Assembly: GCA_965248815.1 (NCBI GenBank)
Contig: CBDFKK010000008.1
Span: forward strand, 3,038,001 to 3,102,000
DNA from: CBDFKK01 sp965248815
GTDB taxonomy: Bacteria > Pseudomonadota > Alphaproteobacteria > SMXP01
Length of the DNA: 64,000 nt
Direction: 5' to 3'
A program made the translations under genes and the position numbers. Positions within the stretch are counted from its first letter, which is position 1, and each line of letters opens with the position of its first letter. Shown here piece by piece: positions 54,980 to 63,926 of the stretch. The notes beneath the pieces were generated by a model. The model saw only the letters and a list, made by a program, of their open reading frames with translations, did no database searches and was not told where the DNA came from.

Positions 54980-57082
54980 TCAAAAGCGCCCACGAATACT
55001 CAGCTTGAATTCCCGGCCCAATCGTCGATCGCGCAAGAGAACCGACTGCAGTGACGTTGAGACGCGCGGCCCGGAAAAAATCGAGCGAGTCCGCAGGCTT
55101 CCGGAATCGAGCAAATCGGTGCCGTCAAAGCGCACCGTCCAGCCCCAGGGAAGCCTGTACTCAATAAACGCGCCGAGTTTTCCGCCAAATCTAAACGCGC
55201 GAATTTCGTCGATTTCCCTAATGTCCGTGGGACCATCCTTGAAGTACGAAATGCCGTAAAACACATTGAGCGGTGCTACGTCATGGCGCAGCTCCAGATT
55301 GATAGAGTGGTGACGTTCTCGACGAAAGGGGATCATCTCATTGGTGAAGGGATCAGTGACGCGCGACCATTGATGCTTGTACCCGACCTCTAAAATAGCG
55401 CCCGGAACCCCGAATTGATCGAATGCAACAGCCGCCTCAATTTCGAAGCCATATCGTTGGCCGTTGCCAATGTTCCCGGTGAAGTCAGTCGTTGCACCGG
55501 GAAGCGCGGTCTGACCGACAACGTCCTGCACAAAGTCGTAGAAAAGCCGAGTTCGAATCGAACTCTTGTCGTCACGCAATTGATGATCCCAAACCGCTTC
55601 AAGCGCCCACGTCTTGTCAGGCACAATTTGAGGGTTGCCTGAGTTCACCTGGTCGACGGCATCGTTGATGGAGGCGACAAAGTCCAGGAAATTCAGCTGT
55701 CCAACTTCCCGCTCGAATGAAATCTGAAGTTGGTCCCCGCTTGGTGACGGCGTATCGTGCATCGAAAGTAGGCTTGAAGAATTTGAACGTGCGGGCCTGA
55801 TCAAGCCCCGCCCCCAATTGCGAGAGTTCCGAAATCTCATAAAATAGCCCCATTTCCAAATTGAGGCGATCAGTCGCTTGCCAGGTATCGACGATGAAAG
55901 CTTCCGCCCGCAACTCTTTTACGAACGATTGCGACAGCGGCAGATTAACTTCGACGAAGGTCCCCCCATATCTCTGAGTATTTGAAGATCGGAATCGAGT
56001 GTGTTGCGGGCACCTTCAATACCCATTTCCAGCCCATGGCTTTTCGCGATCGGCCAATTGAAAGATCCGCGCAAAATCGTCTCGGTCTCTCGCGAGTCGG
56101 TCAACAATATCTCCGATACAATGGGCACATCTGAGATGAAGTCTCCCGAAAACTTTTCACGGTCGACTGTCCTGGCGTTATGAAGCCCCAACAGCTTGAA
56201 AACGGCGCCCGAATCGAACCCGTGCTCGTAGTCGCCGCCTATTTCCCATTCGTTTTCAGAAATCGCGTCGTCTTCGAAATCGTGGCGGTCGAAGACAAAC
56301 ATGCTGGGCGGAGAAGCTGAAAAAAATATGCCGTCTGTATCTTCCTCGCGGGCTCTATCGGTATAGATCCCGTTGATGCGTAAGACAGTATCGTCGGAAA
56401 ATTCTATGGTCGTGTCGCCAGACAACGATAAATTAGTTTGCTGATTGAATTCCTCGCCCACCTCCCGTTCGACTAGAACGGAGCCGGGGGTAAACGCGTC
56501 TTCGGTTTGGCGGCGCAGCTCTGTCAGAGGTTCGCCTTCGAGAGCCAATGCATAGTCGATCTTCTTCCAGCCGGAGGCAAAAGTGAGTTTGCCGCCGGGG
56601 CGCCAAACATTTCCTTGATTGCGGGTGTAAGAAAATTCCCAAGTCGCAGTCGTTCCGCCTACGTCTTCCTTGAGAACAATATTGACTTGCGTGTCGCTTG
56701 TACGATTGTCGGCATCACTCGACCCCGTTCGGAAGACTTCAATGCGTGCAACTTGGTCGGCGGCGATGCGCTGCAAGGCCTCGCGGCCATCGCTTTCCTT
56801 TCCCGATACCCGGCGCCCATTGATCAATATGCGATCTTGATTGGTCCCAAAGCCGCGATTGTTCACAAAATCATTTTCAAGAATGAATGATATGCCTGGA
56901 ACGCGGTCGAGCATGTCCGCTGCTGTGACGGGAGAGAAATCCGCAAAGAACTCGCTAGAGTACACGTCTGTCGCGCCGTTGACATTGATCGCTTCATCTT
57001 CGGCAGCACTCAAAGCGTCAATCAGCAGAAGCTGCGCGAATACGAATGCCGCCACCAATGACGCGCGCAGACAATTCCACAT
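54980..57082 (-). pseudogene. TonB-dependent outer-membrane receptor with two frameshifts
   Basis: A receptor of about 700 residues. A signal (ASLVAAFVFAQLLLIDALSA) precedes the plug (VTAADMLDRVPGISFILEND, RILINGRRVSGKESDGREAL and IEVFRTGSS). The barrel runs to a final strand REFKLSIRGRF. The frame changes at about 55950, where a run of six G on the coding strand needs one more base, and changes back near 55735, where a run of four G needs one fewer. Between them the middle frame reads FIVDTWQATDRLNLEMGLFY. The net effect is a correct end, but the product as displayed stops at 55919. Ligand unknown. Confidence 0.78.
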
Positions 57083-57335
57083 TAAGATTTCCAGCAATAA
57101 CTTGAGCCGTATCTCGGCAAGATCCCCGACCTCTTTGGCCTGTATCGACGGGGCCGCGCGCCCGGTCAAGCAAAAATTGACTTTTGCCCTCCATGCAATT
57201 TGTCGCGCGCACCAATACGAGGACAGGCCCGCGTCCCCGAATCGATCCCATCACTACTTACTATGTTAGGCTTCAAGCGAGACGGCAAATCAACGCGGTT
57301 GGACTTCGCTCAGCACCGCAAGCAACGAGAAGTTA

Positions 57336-58787
57336 ATGACCGACAACAAATTTGACCACCATCCAAGTTTTCCGGCAGGCAAAGCCGCAGTCCAAGGCCT
57401 ACTCGTCGTTTTATTGGTCTGCCTGCAGGCGAATGCTCAGGATTTCGAGTTGCGCAAGGAGCTACTGGCGCGACCACTGGACCCTAACCTTGGGGGAGAA
57501 ACGACAATCGTAAAAGACGATGAACGAGCTTTTGAACGGATCATCGCCAATGCAACAACAATGACAAAAGTATCTTTCAATGTGGGCCGTACGGTCTTTG
57601 AAACCGACTGGGAGGCCGCCCCCGGATTACAACCGGCGACGGACGGGTTAGGCCCCTTATTTCACCAAGACCAATGTTCTGACTGCCACGAAAACAATGG
57701 GCGTGGTCGTCCGCCGGAGACTGAAGGCGGCCCCATGGAATCGATGCTCGTCAGGTTGAGTATTCCTGGGTCCAATAATCATGGCGGGCCAAATCCCATT
57801 CCACTTTACGGCGATCAATTGCAAGATCACGCCGTAGATGGCGTCCCGGCGGAGGGCCGGGCGGTGATGACCTGGACCGAGCAAGACGGAACTTATGGCG
57901 ACGGCACGCCCTATTCATTGCGCAAACCCGAACTGACTTTCGCTGATTTGAGCTACGGCGAGATGCCGGCTAACGCGATGTCATCGGCACGGGTAGGAAA
58001 CCCCGTTATTGGTTTGGGGCTTCTCGAAGCGGTTCCCGACGTTACCCTTCATGCGCTAGCGGACCCCGAAGATCAGGACGGGGACGGGATATCGGGGCGC
58101 GTCAATTTGGTTTGGGACGCGCCGACGGCGGAGATGGCTGTGGGCCGCTTTGGCTGGAAGGCAAATGTAGCAAGTCTCAAACATCAAACTGCCGCAGCAG
58201 CACTCGGCGATATGGGCATTACCTCGCCGATATTCATGGAGGATCATTGCGACGAGGGACAGACCGCGTGCCAGCAAAAGGCGTTGGACGTTGAGGACCA
58301 CCCGCCAGAAGTTCGGCCGGAGCTTTTTGAACGATTGGTTCAATTCAACAAAGTCACCGCAGTTCCGGCGCAAAGAAACAGTGAAGACGCAGACGTGAAG
58401 AATGGCGAAGCGTTGTTTCGTGATATCGGTTGTAGCTCTTGCCATATGACAACACTCATGACGGGCGAAAGCGAACATTCTGAATTGTCCGACCAAGTTA
58501 TTCATCCATTTACCGATCTTCTGCTCCATGACATGGGCGAAGGCTTGGCCGATGGCCGGCCCGACTTCGAAGCATCGGGCAGTGAATGGCGCACTCAACC
58601 TCTGTGGGGCATCGGCCTAACGAAGCGCGTCAGCGGATTTAGTCTATTCCTGCACGACGGCCGCGCCCGCAGCTTTGCCGAAGCGATACTTTGGCATGGC
58701 GGCGAAGCAGAAGCGGCCCGTGAAAACTTTCGTGAATTAGGCGCTGAACAAAGAACTGCCTTGATCGACTTTCTAAATTCAATCTAG
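57336..58787 (+). CDS. Di-heme oxidoreductase / thiol oxidoreductase-like cytochrome c (DHOR, DUF1111)
   Basis: A 483-residue exported cytochrome. The signal lies near residues 18-36 (VQGLLVVLLVCLQANAQ). Haem sites are QCSDCHENN near residue 112 and GCSSCHMTT near residue 368. TDGLGPLFHQDQCSDC, GDQLQDHAV near residue 165 and the C-terminal LHDGRARSFAEAILWHGGEA are the marks of the family, which resembles di-haem peroxidases. The physiological reaction is unknown. The exported protein gene follows within 35 bases, and it diverges from the TonB receptor. Confidence 0.88.
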   Translation: MTDNKFDHHPSFPAGKAAVQGLLVVLLVCLQANAQDFELRKELLARPLDPNLGGETTIVKDDERAFERIIANATTMTKVSFNVGRTVFETDWEAAPGLQPATDGLGPLFHQDQCSDCHENNGRGRPPETEGGPMESMLVRLSIPGSNNHGGPNPIPLYGDQLQDHAVDGVPAEGRAVMTWTEQDGTYGDGTPYSLRKPELTFADLSYGEMPANAMSSARVGNPVIGLGLLEAVPDVTLHALADPEDQDGDGISGRVNLVWDAPTAEMAVGRFGWKANVASLKHQTAAAALGDMGITSPIFMEDHCDEGQTACQQKALDVEDHPPEVRPELFERLVQFNKVTAVPAQRNSEDADVKNGEALFRDIGCSSCHMTTLMTGESEHSELSDQVIHPFTDLLLHDMGEGLADGRPDFEASGSEWRTQPLWGIGLTKRVSGFSLFLHDGRARSFAEAILWHGGEAEAARENFRELGAEQRTALIDFLNSI

Positions 58788-58820
58788 GAAGGATTGTTCC
58801 GCTTTGAAGGAGGACGAGAA

Positions 58821-59525
58821 ATGAAGCTATTCGGTAAGGCCATGTTCGCGGCATCACTTTTGGCCGCATCACCCGTGCTGTCACAAGCCTTTCTAGACCA
58901 AGAACTGTCAGAATCAGATCTCGAACAGTTCTTTGGACTGATTGAAGACGGTAAAATCTCAAAGGATAAAATGAGTGATCGATGCGCCGATCAACAGGTT
59001 GCCTTTACGTTTCTGGGCCGCGATGTTCCGCATGACGGTGGTCCGAAGCGCGTTCTCTACAACGTTTCCCGCCAAGACACGTCTGTCGACGGTCGCACGC
59101 TCCGCGCCAAACTCTTCAATGCTTCGTTCGGCGAATGGACTGGCTCCGTCTTCAAGGCCATGTGTCCCGGCATCTATTCGATATCCATCGACTTTGCGAC
59201 AGACGACGTCGAGAACGCAGCCGACGATGTCTTTGTCCATCTGCATGTCAGACGCGCGGAAGAGGATCGGCCCGGACCTGCCGTCGTCAGCGCGGTAAAA
59301 TTAGGCCCCGGCAATCGGGGCAATGGCCATGCTACGCTCGCAATTCCACTCCACATGGGCGACGAAGTATCAACCTGGTCGGAGGGAAAAGGTTCCGGCA
59401 CAGCACGCCATTTTCATCAGATAACACTCACAGCGCACAAATTCGCCCATGTGGAAGACTATGTCGAAGAACTAGACATGGACGCTTGGAACGATGACAT
59501 TGCCGCACTTGCCGCCATGCAATGA
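58821..59525 (+). CDS. Exported protein of unknown function downstream of the di-heme cytochrome
   Basis: A 234-residue protein with a signal peptide (MFAASLLAASPVLSQA). The mature part has an acidic start, then alternating beta stretches (VAFTFLGRDVPHDGG, GIYSISIDFATDDVE, VFVHLHVRRAEE, HATLAIPLHMGDEVSTW and HFHQITLTAHKF) that suggest a C1q/TNF-like or other jelly-roll fold. GGAGG lies eight bases before the ATG. It is cotranscribed with the di-heme gene. No family is recognised with confidence. Confidence 0.7.
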   Translation: MKLFGKAMFAASLLAASPVLSQAFLDQELSESDLEQFFGLIEDGKISKDKMSDRCADQQVAFTFLGRDVPHDGGPKRVLYNVSRQDTSVDGRTLRAKLFNASFGEWTGSVFKAMCPGIYSISIDFATDDVENAADDVFVHLHVRRAEEDRPGPAVVSAVKLGPGNRGNGHATLAIPLHMGDEVSTWSEGKGSGTARHFHQITLTAHKFAHVEDYVEELDMDAWNDDIAALAAMQ

Positions 59526-59634
59526 GCGAGACGAAGATATATTCGTGCAGCTTAGATGCAATCAATTCCCTTAGACAAAAGTGGCGGACAAGAATTCTCT
59601 CGTCCGCCCAGTCGTTGTGAAACCTCATAGCGTG

Positions 59635-59829
59635 CTAACTGCGATCGCCGTGTTTTGCCAAAAAGTCTTTGATCCGCGCCGCAATAAAGTCTCCGTCTTC
59701 CTCAAGCCCGAAGTGGCCCGTATTAAGGAGATGAAACTCGAGCGTTTCCAGATCACCTTTGTAGGGATGGGCGCCGTCCGCCGGAAAAATGGTGTCGTTT
59801 TGACCCCATACCAAGATTGCCGGCGGTGA
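59635..59829 (-). pseudogene. C-terminal fragment of an alpha/beta hydrolase
   Basis: Only the last 65 residues or so are present: SPPAILVWGQNDTIFPADGA with the catalytic-Asp region, then LNTGHFGLEEDGDFIA with the catalytic-His region, ending LAKHGDRS. The nucleophile half is missing. It meets a truncated PPOX gene within 59810-59830, in another frame, so a deletion has joined two genes. Confidence 0.7.
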
Positions 59830-60118
59830 TGTATTGGCGATTGCCACTGAAGTCTGCAAAAGCAAGCGTGCGATCGTCTAAGATTTTTAGAAATCCTTTA
59901 GGCCCGCCGCGATGCTGAATGTAAGGCTGACCGTCTGCGCTCGCCGTGCCAAAGTAAAGTGAATCTCGCTGTTCAACGAAATATCTAAGGCGATCGGTGA
60001 CCTGATCGGCCCATCCCTTGCCCTCTTCCATCCGGGCATAACCGTCACGAGAGCCGCGGCATACCTGCTGGGCTTTGACACTTGGCGTAAAGGCGATATC
60101 GCTGATGAATTCACTCAT
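59813..60118 (-). pseudogene. N-terminal fragment of a pyridoxamine 5'-phosphate oxidase family protein
   Basis: About 102 residues of a PPOX-type flavin protein: YFGTASADGQPYIQHRGGPK near residues 55-73 and FADFSGNRQYITAGNL near residues 88-102. The second half of the usual 200-residue protein is absent; the reading continues out of frame into hydrolase DNA and stops at 59753. It diverges from the TetR gene across palindromic sites, so it was probably the regulated target. Confidence 0.7.
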
Positions 60119-60158
60119 TTTCTTGCGTCCTTGCATCAAATATCGTTATTCTGAAATA

Positions 60159-60254
60159 GTAGATAGATCATTCTATCTACTGTGTCAACTCCAAAATATA
60201 TGGCTTGAATCCACTATTGAACCATACTAGATAGACGGATAGTTCAATCTATTT
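60159..60254. promoter_or_regulatory. Inverted repeats between PPOX fragment and TetR gene, probable operators
   Basis: A perfect nine-base inverted repeat, GTAGATAGA (60159-60167) and TCTATCTAC (60172-60180), has a four-base spacer. A second, weaker copy lies at 60229-60254 (AGATAGA ... TCTATTT). Both carry the half-site AGATAGA and lie between divergent start codons, as expected for TetR operators. Confidence 0.7.
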
Positions 60255-60268
60255 GAGAGACTTGGGAA

Positions 60269-60856
60269 ATGTCCGCTAAACGAGAGCAATTGGTCGATAC
60301 AGCATTGCGCCTTTTTTATCGCGACGGCTATCACGCTACTGGGATCGACAAGATCATTCAGGAAGCTGGCGTCGCTCGGGGCACCCTCTACAAGCATTTC
60401 AAATCCAAGGACGATTTGATTCTCGCCGTCTTGAGACGCCGCGATGAAGAATTTCGCGCTTGGTTCAAAACATATGTCGAGCGAGCGGCATCGGCACCGC
60501 AAGAAAAATTGCTGGCCCTGTTTGATGGCTTAGCGGAGTGGTTCGACGGCAAGGCCTTTCCCGGTCGAGCCTTTCACGGTTGCAGTTTCATCAACGCGTC
60601 GGCCGAATATTCTCGCCTCAATGATCCCATTCACCGCGCAGCAGCGGAACACAAAGAGCTCATGTTCGAATACACACGAGACTTAGCTACAGCAGCCGGA
60701 TACGAAGAGCCGGACGAACTCGCGCGCGAACTGCTTTTGTTGAAAGAAGGGGCGATTGTGACGGCGCAAGTAACAGGCGATTTTGGCGCTGCGGCACGTG
60801 CGAAGAATATCGCCAAAACATTGTTGGAAAATACGCCCAAGGCCGCTTCTCACTAA
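60269..60856 (+). CDS. TetR/AcrR family transcriptional regulator
   Basis: A 195-residue regulator. The helix-turn-helix is REQLVDTALRLFYRDGYHAT followed by IDKIIQEAGVARGTLYKHFK. The ligand domain contains AFHGCSFINASAEYSRL near residue 110, as in the group with a TetR_C-type dimer domain. It faces the PPOX fragment with operators between them. As its target gene is truncated, its current role may be only autoregulation. Confidence 0.9.
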   Translation: MSAKREQLVDTALRLFYRDGYHATGIDKIIQEAGVARGTLYKHFKSKDDLILAVLRRRDEEFRAWFKTYVERAASAPQEKLLALFDGLAEWFDGKAFPGRAFHGCSFINASAEYSRLNDPIHRAAAEHKELMFEYTRDLATAAGYEEPDELARELLLLKEGAIVTAQVTGDFGAAARAKNIAKTLLENTPKAASH

Positions 60857-60876
60857 GTACTACAAAGCACCGAAGT

Positions 60877-61260
60877 TTAGTCCTGGTTCCTGATCATATC
60901 TGCAACTTGAAACAACGGTTGCTTGATCATGTTTTTGACGTCGTCAGATGCGCTAACTTCCTCTAATGCGCGATCCATGCATGACAACCATTGATCGCGC
61001 TCAGCAGATCCGATGGCGTACGGGCGATGGGGCTGGGTCAAACACATGCCGCCCGTCTTGTCGCTGTAGAGTGGCGGACCCCCTAGCCAGGCCGACATAT
61101 AATTAAAAAACTTATTCTCGATCTCACTCAAGTCTTGCTTGTGCATCCGGCGAATATTCTTGGCGTCGCTTGACTGATCCATATCGCGATAAAACGCCCG
61201 ACACAGTCGTCTGACCCCGTCTTCACCGCCGAGCAATTCGTAAGGGACTTTTTGAGCCAT
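60877..61260 (-). CDS. Truncated haemoglobin (group II-like)
   Basis: A 127-residue globin. PYELLGGEDGVRRLCRAFYR forms helices A-B, DMDQSSDAKNIRRMH covers the C-E region, and FFNYMSAWLGGPPLYSDKTG the E-F region with the conserved W. The proximal His is probably that in QPHRPYAIGSAERDQWLSCM. It binds oxygen or nitric oxide, or acts in redox protection. The ATG beginning MAQKVPYEL is chosen; upstream codons in frame lack support. Convergent with the TetR gene. Confidence 0.85.
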   Translation of the reverse strand: MAQKVPYELLGGEDGVRRLCRAFYRDMDQSSDAKNIRRMHKQDLSEIENKFFNYMSAWLGGPPLYSDKTGGMCLTQPHRPYAIGSAERDQWLSCMDRALEEVSASDDVKNMIKQPLFQVADMIRNQD

Positions 61261-61741
61261 AGAGCACTCCGAGCATTCCGTAAGTGAACCGTGGTTCCTG
61301 TATATCATTCGCCGAATATCACAACTTGATCTGGCTCAAACGGAACGCCTCCTGGAAAATCCGGTATCAAACCCTATTTTTCCGCTGTTTAAGCATGGTT
61401 GTAGTTGGAGTCGAATACAGCCATTAACGCTGTTTCAGCAATACTTTTGGCCATGGTCTTGTTCTGTTTTAGACTTACCTCAACAACACTCTCGATCACG
61501 AGAGATGAAAGGTGGGGACTCAAATGAGACTAATCGGATATTTGATATTGATCGGGATTAGCGCGGTAGTCGCCAGTTATTTTCCGCTAACACCAATTCT
61601 TCCGCCCAAAGCCACTGTAATGACGGTGATTGAAGACAATGCGCCATTCCTTGCGGATTGGCTGCCTGAAGAGGAAGCAGAGAGGTGGTTCGGTTTGTTT
61701 GAACAACTTTCGGACTGCGGATAAGTGGATTTCAGCCCCTG

Positions 61742-62572
61742 TTATGCCGCGACCGGGATTGGTTGCAGCACGTTGAAGTAAGCCTGATCGGGTGTCTGGC
61801 GGTCAAGCGATGAATGCGGTCTCTTGGTGTTATAAAAGACCAAATATTTGCCGAGGGCGGCTCGGGCTTGTGGAACATTGCCATAGGCATGCAGATAGAC
61901 CTCCTCGTATTTGACCGTGCGCCACAGCCGTTCAACAAAGACATTGTCCCGCCACGCTCCCTTGCCATCCATGCTGATGGCGATTTCAGCATCCTTCAGG
62001 ATTTGTGTGAAAGCGATGGAGGTAAACTGCGAGCCCTGATCGGTGTTGAAGATGTCCGGCTTACCGTAACGGGCCAGTGCTTCTTCAACGGCTTCAATGC
62101 AAAAGTCTGCTTCCAGTGTGATAGAGAGCCGCCAGGACAGGACACGCCGGCTGAACCAGTCAACCACTGCGGCCAGATAAACAAAGCCCCGTGCCATTGG
62201 AATGTAGGTGATATCCATCGCCCAGACCTGATTGGGTTGGGTGACCGGCAGCTTACGCAACAGATAGGGATAGATTTTGTGGCCCGGTGCAGGCTTGGAC
62301 GTGTTCGGGCGGCGATAAATAGCCTCAAGCCCCATACGCTTCATCAGTGTTGTGACGTGCAGGCGGCCAACCTTGTATCCTTCACCAAGCAATAGTCCCT
62401 GCAGCATCCTGCTGCCTGCAAAGGGATAGTCGAGATGCAATTCATCAATCCGGCGCATCAGTGCCAGATCACCGACCGATACGGGACGGGGCTGATAATA
62501 GACGCTGCCCCGGCTGATCTTGAGCGCCTTGGCCTGACGGCTGAGCGAGAGTTTATGTTTGCGGTCGATCAT
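61742..62572 (-). CDS. IS3-family transposase orfB (DDE integrase core)
   Basis: A 276-residue catalytic part. HTH_21 region (LHLDYPFAGSRMLQGLLLGE) near residue 48, then the DDE residues in VWAMDITYIPMARGF near 118, IFNTDQGSQFTS near 178 and FVERLWRTVKYEEVYL near 215. The ATG overlaps the orfA stop (AAAATGA), and orfB is in the -1 frame relative to orfA, so coupled initiation or a programmed -1 shift could make the full transposase. Confidence 0.95.
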   Translation of the reverse strand: MIDRKHKLSLSRQAKALKISRGSVYYQPRPVSVGDLALMRRIDELHLDYPFAGSRMLQGLLLGEGYKVGRLHVTTLMKRMGLEAIYRRPNTSKPAPGHKIYPYLLRKLPVTQPNQVWAMDITYIPMARGFVYLAAVVDWFSRRVLSWRLSITLEADFCIEAVEEALARYGKPDIFNTDQGSQFTSIAFTQILKDAEIAISMDGKGAWRDNVFVERLWRTVKYEEVYLHAYGNVPQARAALGKYLVFYNTKRPHSSLDRQTPDQAYFNVLQPIPVAA

Positions 62573-62880
62573 TTTCTTGCGCTCGGCAATCCCGCCTTGG
62601 TGAGCGCATCGCCTAAAAAATCATTCTCAAGCGTCAGCTCCCCAATCTTGGCATGGAGCCTCTTCACATCAACACGGGGTGCAGGCAGCGGTGATTTACC
62701 CTCCCGCCCAAAAACACCCGCTGCACCCTCAAGGAGCTGATCTTTCCATTGCTTGATCTGGTTAGGATGAACATCAAACTGCTGAGCGAGTTCTCCCAAT
62801 GTCTGCTCACCGCGAACGGCCGCAAGGGCCACCTTCGACTTGAACGCAGGTGTATGATTGCGACGTGGTCGTCTTGCCAT
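62569..62880 (-). CDS. IS3-family transposase orfA
   Basis: A 103-residue DNA-binding protein with a helix-turn-helix (FKSKVALAAVRGEQTLGELA then QQFDVHPNQIKQWK) and a C-terminal leucine-rich coiled coil (KIGELTLENDFLGDALTKA). The ATG beginning MARRPRRNHT is chosen. It lies just inside the right end of the element and runs into orfB. Confidence 0.93.
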   Translation of the reverse strand: MARRPRRNHTPAFKSKVALAAVRGEQTLGELAQQFDVHPNQIKQWKDQLLEGAAGVFGREGKSPLPAPRVDVKRLHAKIGELTLENDFLGDALTKAGLPSARK

Positions 62881-63465
62881 AGTGGATCTCCTGTTGCCGG
62901 CGATCATGCCGCCTACAGGCCAAAATTCCACTTATCTCAACTGTGCAGATTTCCCGAGCCACCTCTCAGAACCGATTGCACAAAGCGAAGTTGAAGAGCT
63001 AGAAGCTGCGCCGCCGACAACCGAGGACACAACAACCGACGAACTAGCCCCGCAAATTTGGACGAAATTTGAAGTTTCCGAAATTATCGCATTGCTGAAC
63101 GAAATGGACCTAACCACGGAAATTATCGACGTCGATGACGGTACGTCCTTCATACAAGCGACAAATTCGAACGGTCATAACTTTTTTGTGAATCCTAGGC
63201 TGTGTGGAGACGATGGCGGAGATTGCCTTGGCCTAAACACCTACAGCGTATTTGATACTGTTCCGACGGCTGAAAAACTGACCGCGTTGAACGAGCGATA
63301 TGCCTATATGAAGTTTTATTCCTCGTCTGACAGCGAGCTGATCTTGCAGAAGTACTTTACCGCGGATTACGGCATTGCCCGCGAAAATGTCAAAGTGAAT
63401 TTCATGACATATGTGGACATCTTGGACAGTTTCCAAGACGTTTTGAATGAGTGAATTCAAAGGGC

Positions 63466-63855
63466 TTAAGCCACCCGTGCGCCGTGCAATACTTTGGCCA
63501 GATCGGGCGGCGAAAAATTAGGACCTTTGAGAACTTTGCCGTCTTCACGTAAGACCGGCTGTCCATCTTCGCCAAGTTTTGACATATTCGATGAGTGTAC
63601 TTCGCTAAAGGCCTGTTCCTTTAAATGATGAAGACCGAACTCAAGGAATGTGCCATCCACTACATATTGAATGTCGCAAAGCGCGTCGAGCACCTCGACT
63701 AAGTCTCCTGCCTCTACGGCTTCGCGCAATTCACGCACTTCTTCTTCGAGAATAGATAAGCGCATTTCCGCTCTACCCTTGGGCAGCGACGGTGCATCGA
63801 CGACGGGTACTTTGAAATGCTGATGCCATGATTTGACGAGCGCGAGCGTATCCAT
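63466..63855 (-). CDS. Cof-like / phosphoribosyl-ATP pyrophosphohydrolase-type (MazG-like) protein
   Basis: A 129-residue all-alpha NTP pyrophosphohydrolase-like protein. RLSILEEEVRELREAVEAGD near residue 35 supplies the E-E-x-x-E metal site, and EVLDALCDIQYVVDGTFLEF near residue 58 supplies the E/D-x-x-D half. A C-terminal segment (SNMSKLGEDGQPVLREDGKV) is typical of the COG4696-like group. AAAGGGA precedes the ATG. Probably hydrolyses a nucleotide triphosphate in the cytoplasm. Confidence 0.83.
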   Translation of the reverse strand: MDTLALVKSWHQHFKVPVVDAPSLPKGRAEMRLSILEEEVRELREAVEAGDLVEVLDALCDIQYVVDGTFLEFGLHHLKEQAFSEVHSSNMSKLGEDGQPVLREDGKVLKGPNFSPPDLAKVLHGARVA

Positions 63856-63926
63856 TTGACGTTTCCCTTTTGTTGTTTGTTGGACTGATGACTGAACACG
63901 CACAAGAGCGTTGCAACAGTACTCAA

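Larger units (their letters stand above)
61717..62939 (-). mobile_element. IS3-family insertion sequence, 1223 bp
   Basis: The ends begin GCGGATAAGTGGA (left) and TGAGATAAGTGGA (right, read inward) and remain similar for about 25 bases, forming imperfect inverted repeats. A three-base duplication, ACT, flanks it at 61714-61716 and 62940-62942. It holds orfA and orfB on the minus strand. The element appears complete. Confidence 0.9.
61524..63454 (+). pseudogene. YbjN-domain exported protein split by an IS element
   Basis: The 5' part (61524 to 61716) encodes a signal-like helix (LIGYLILIGISAVVASYFPL) and an acidic segment ending FEQLSD. The 3' part resumes after the IS with CADFPSHLSEPIAQSEVEEL, then a YbjN domain (FEVSEIIALLNEMDLTTEII, FFVNPRLCGDDGGDCLGLNT). 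Removing the IS and one ACT copy joins TCGGAC to TGTGCA in frame, giving about 234 residues. The insertion therefore destroyed an intact gene recently. The native function of this YbjN protein is unknown. Confidence 0.8.

Noticed and set aside
61714..61717. Four-base ACTG target duplication
   Set aside because: Using four bases makes the two inverted-repeat ends unequal by one; a three-base ACT duplication gives symmetric ends and is usual for IS3-family elements.
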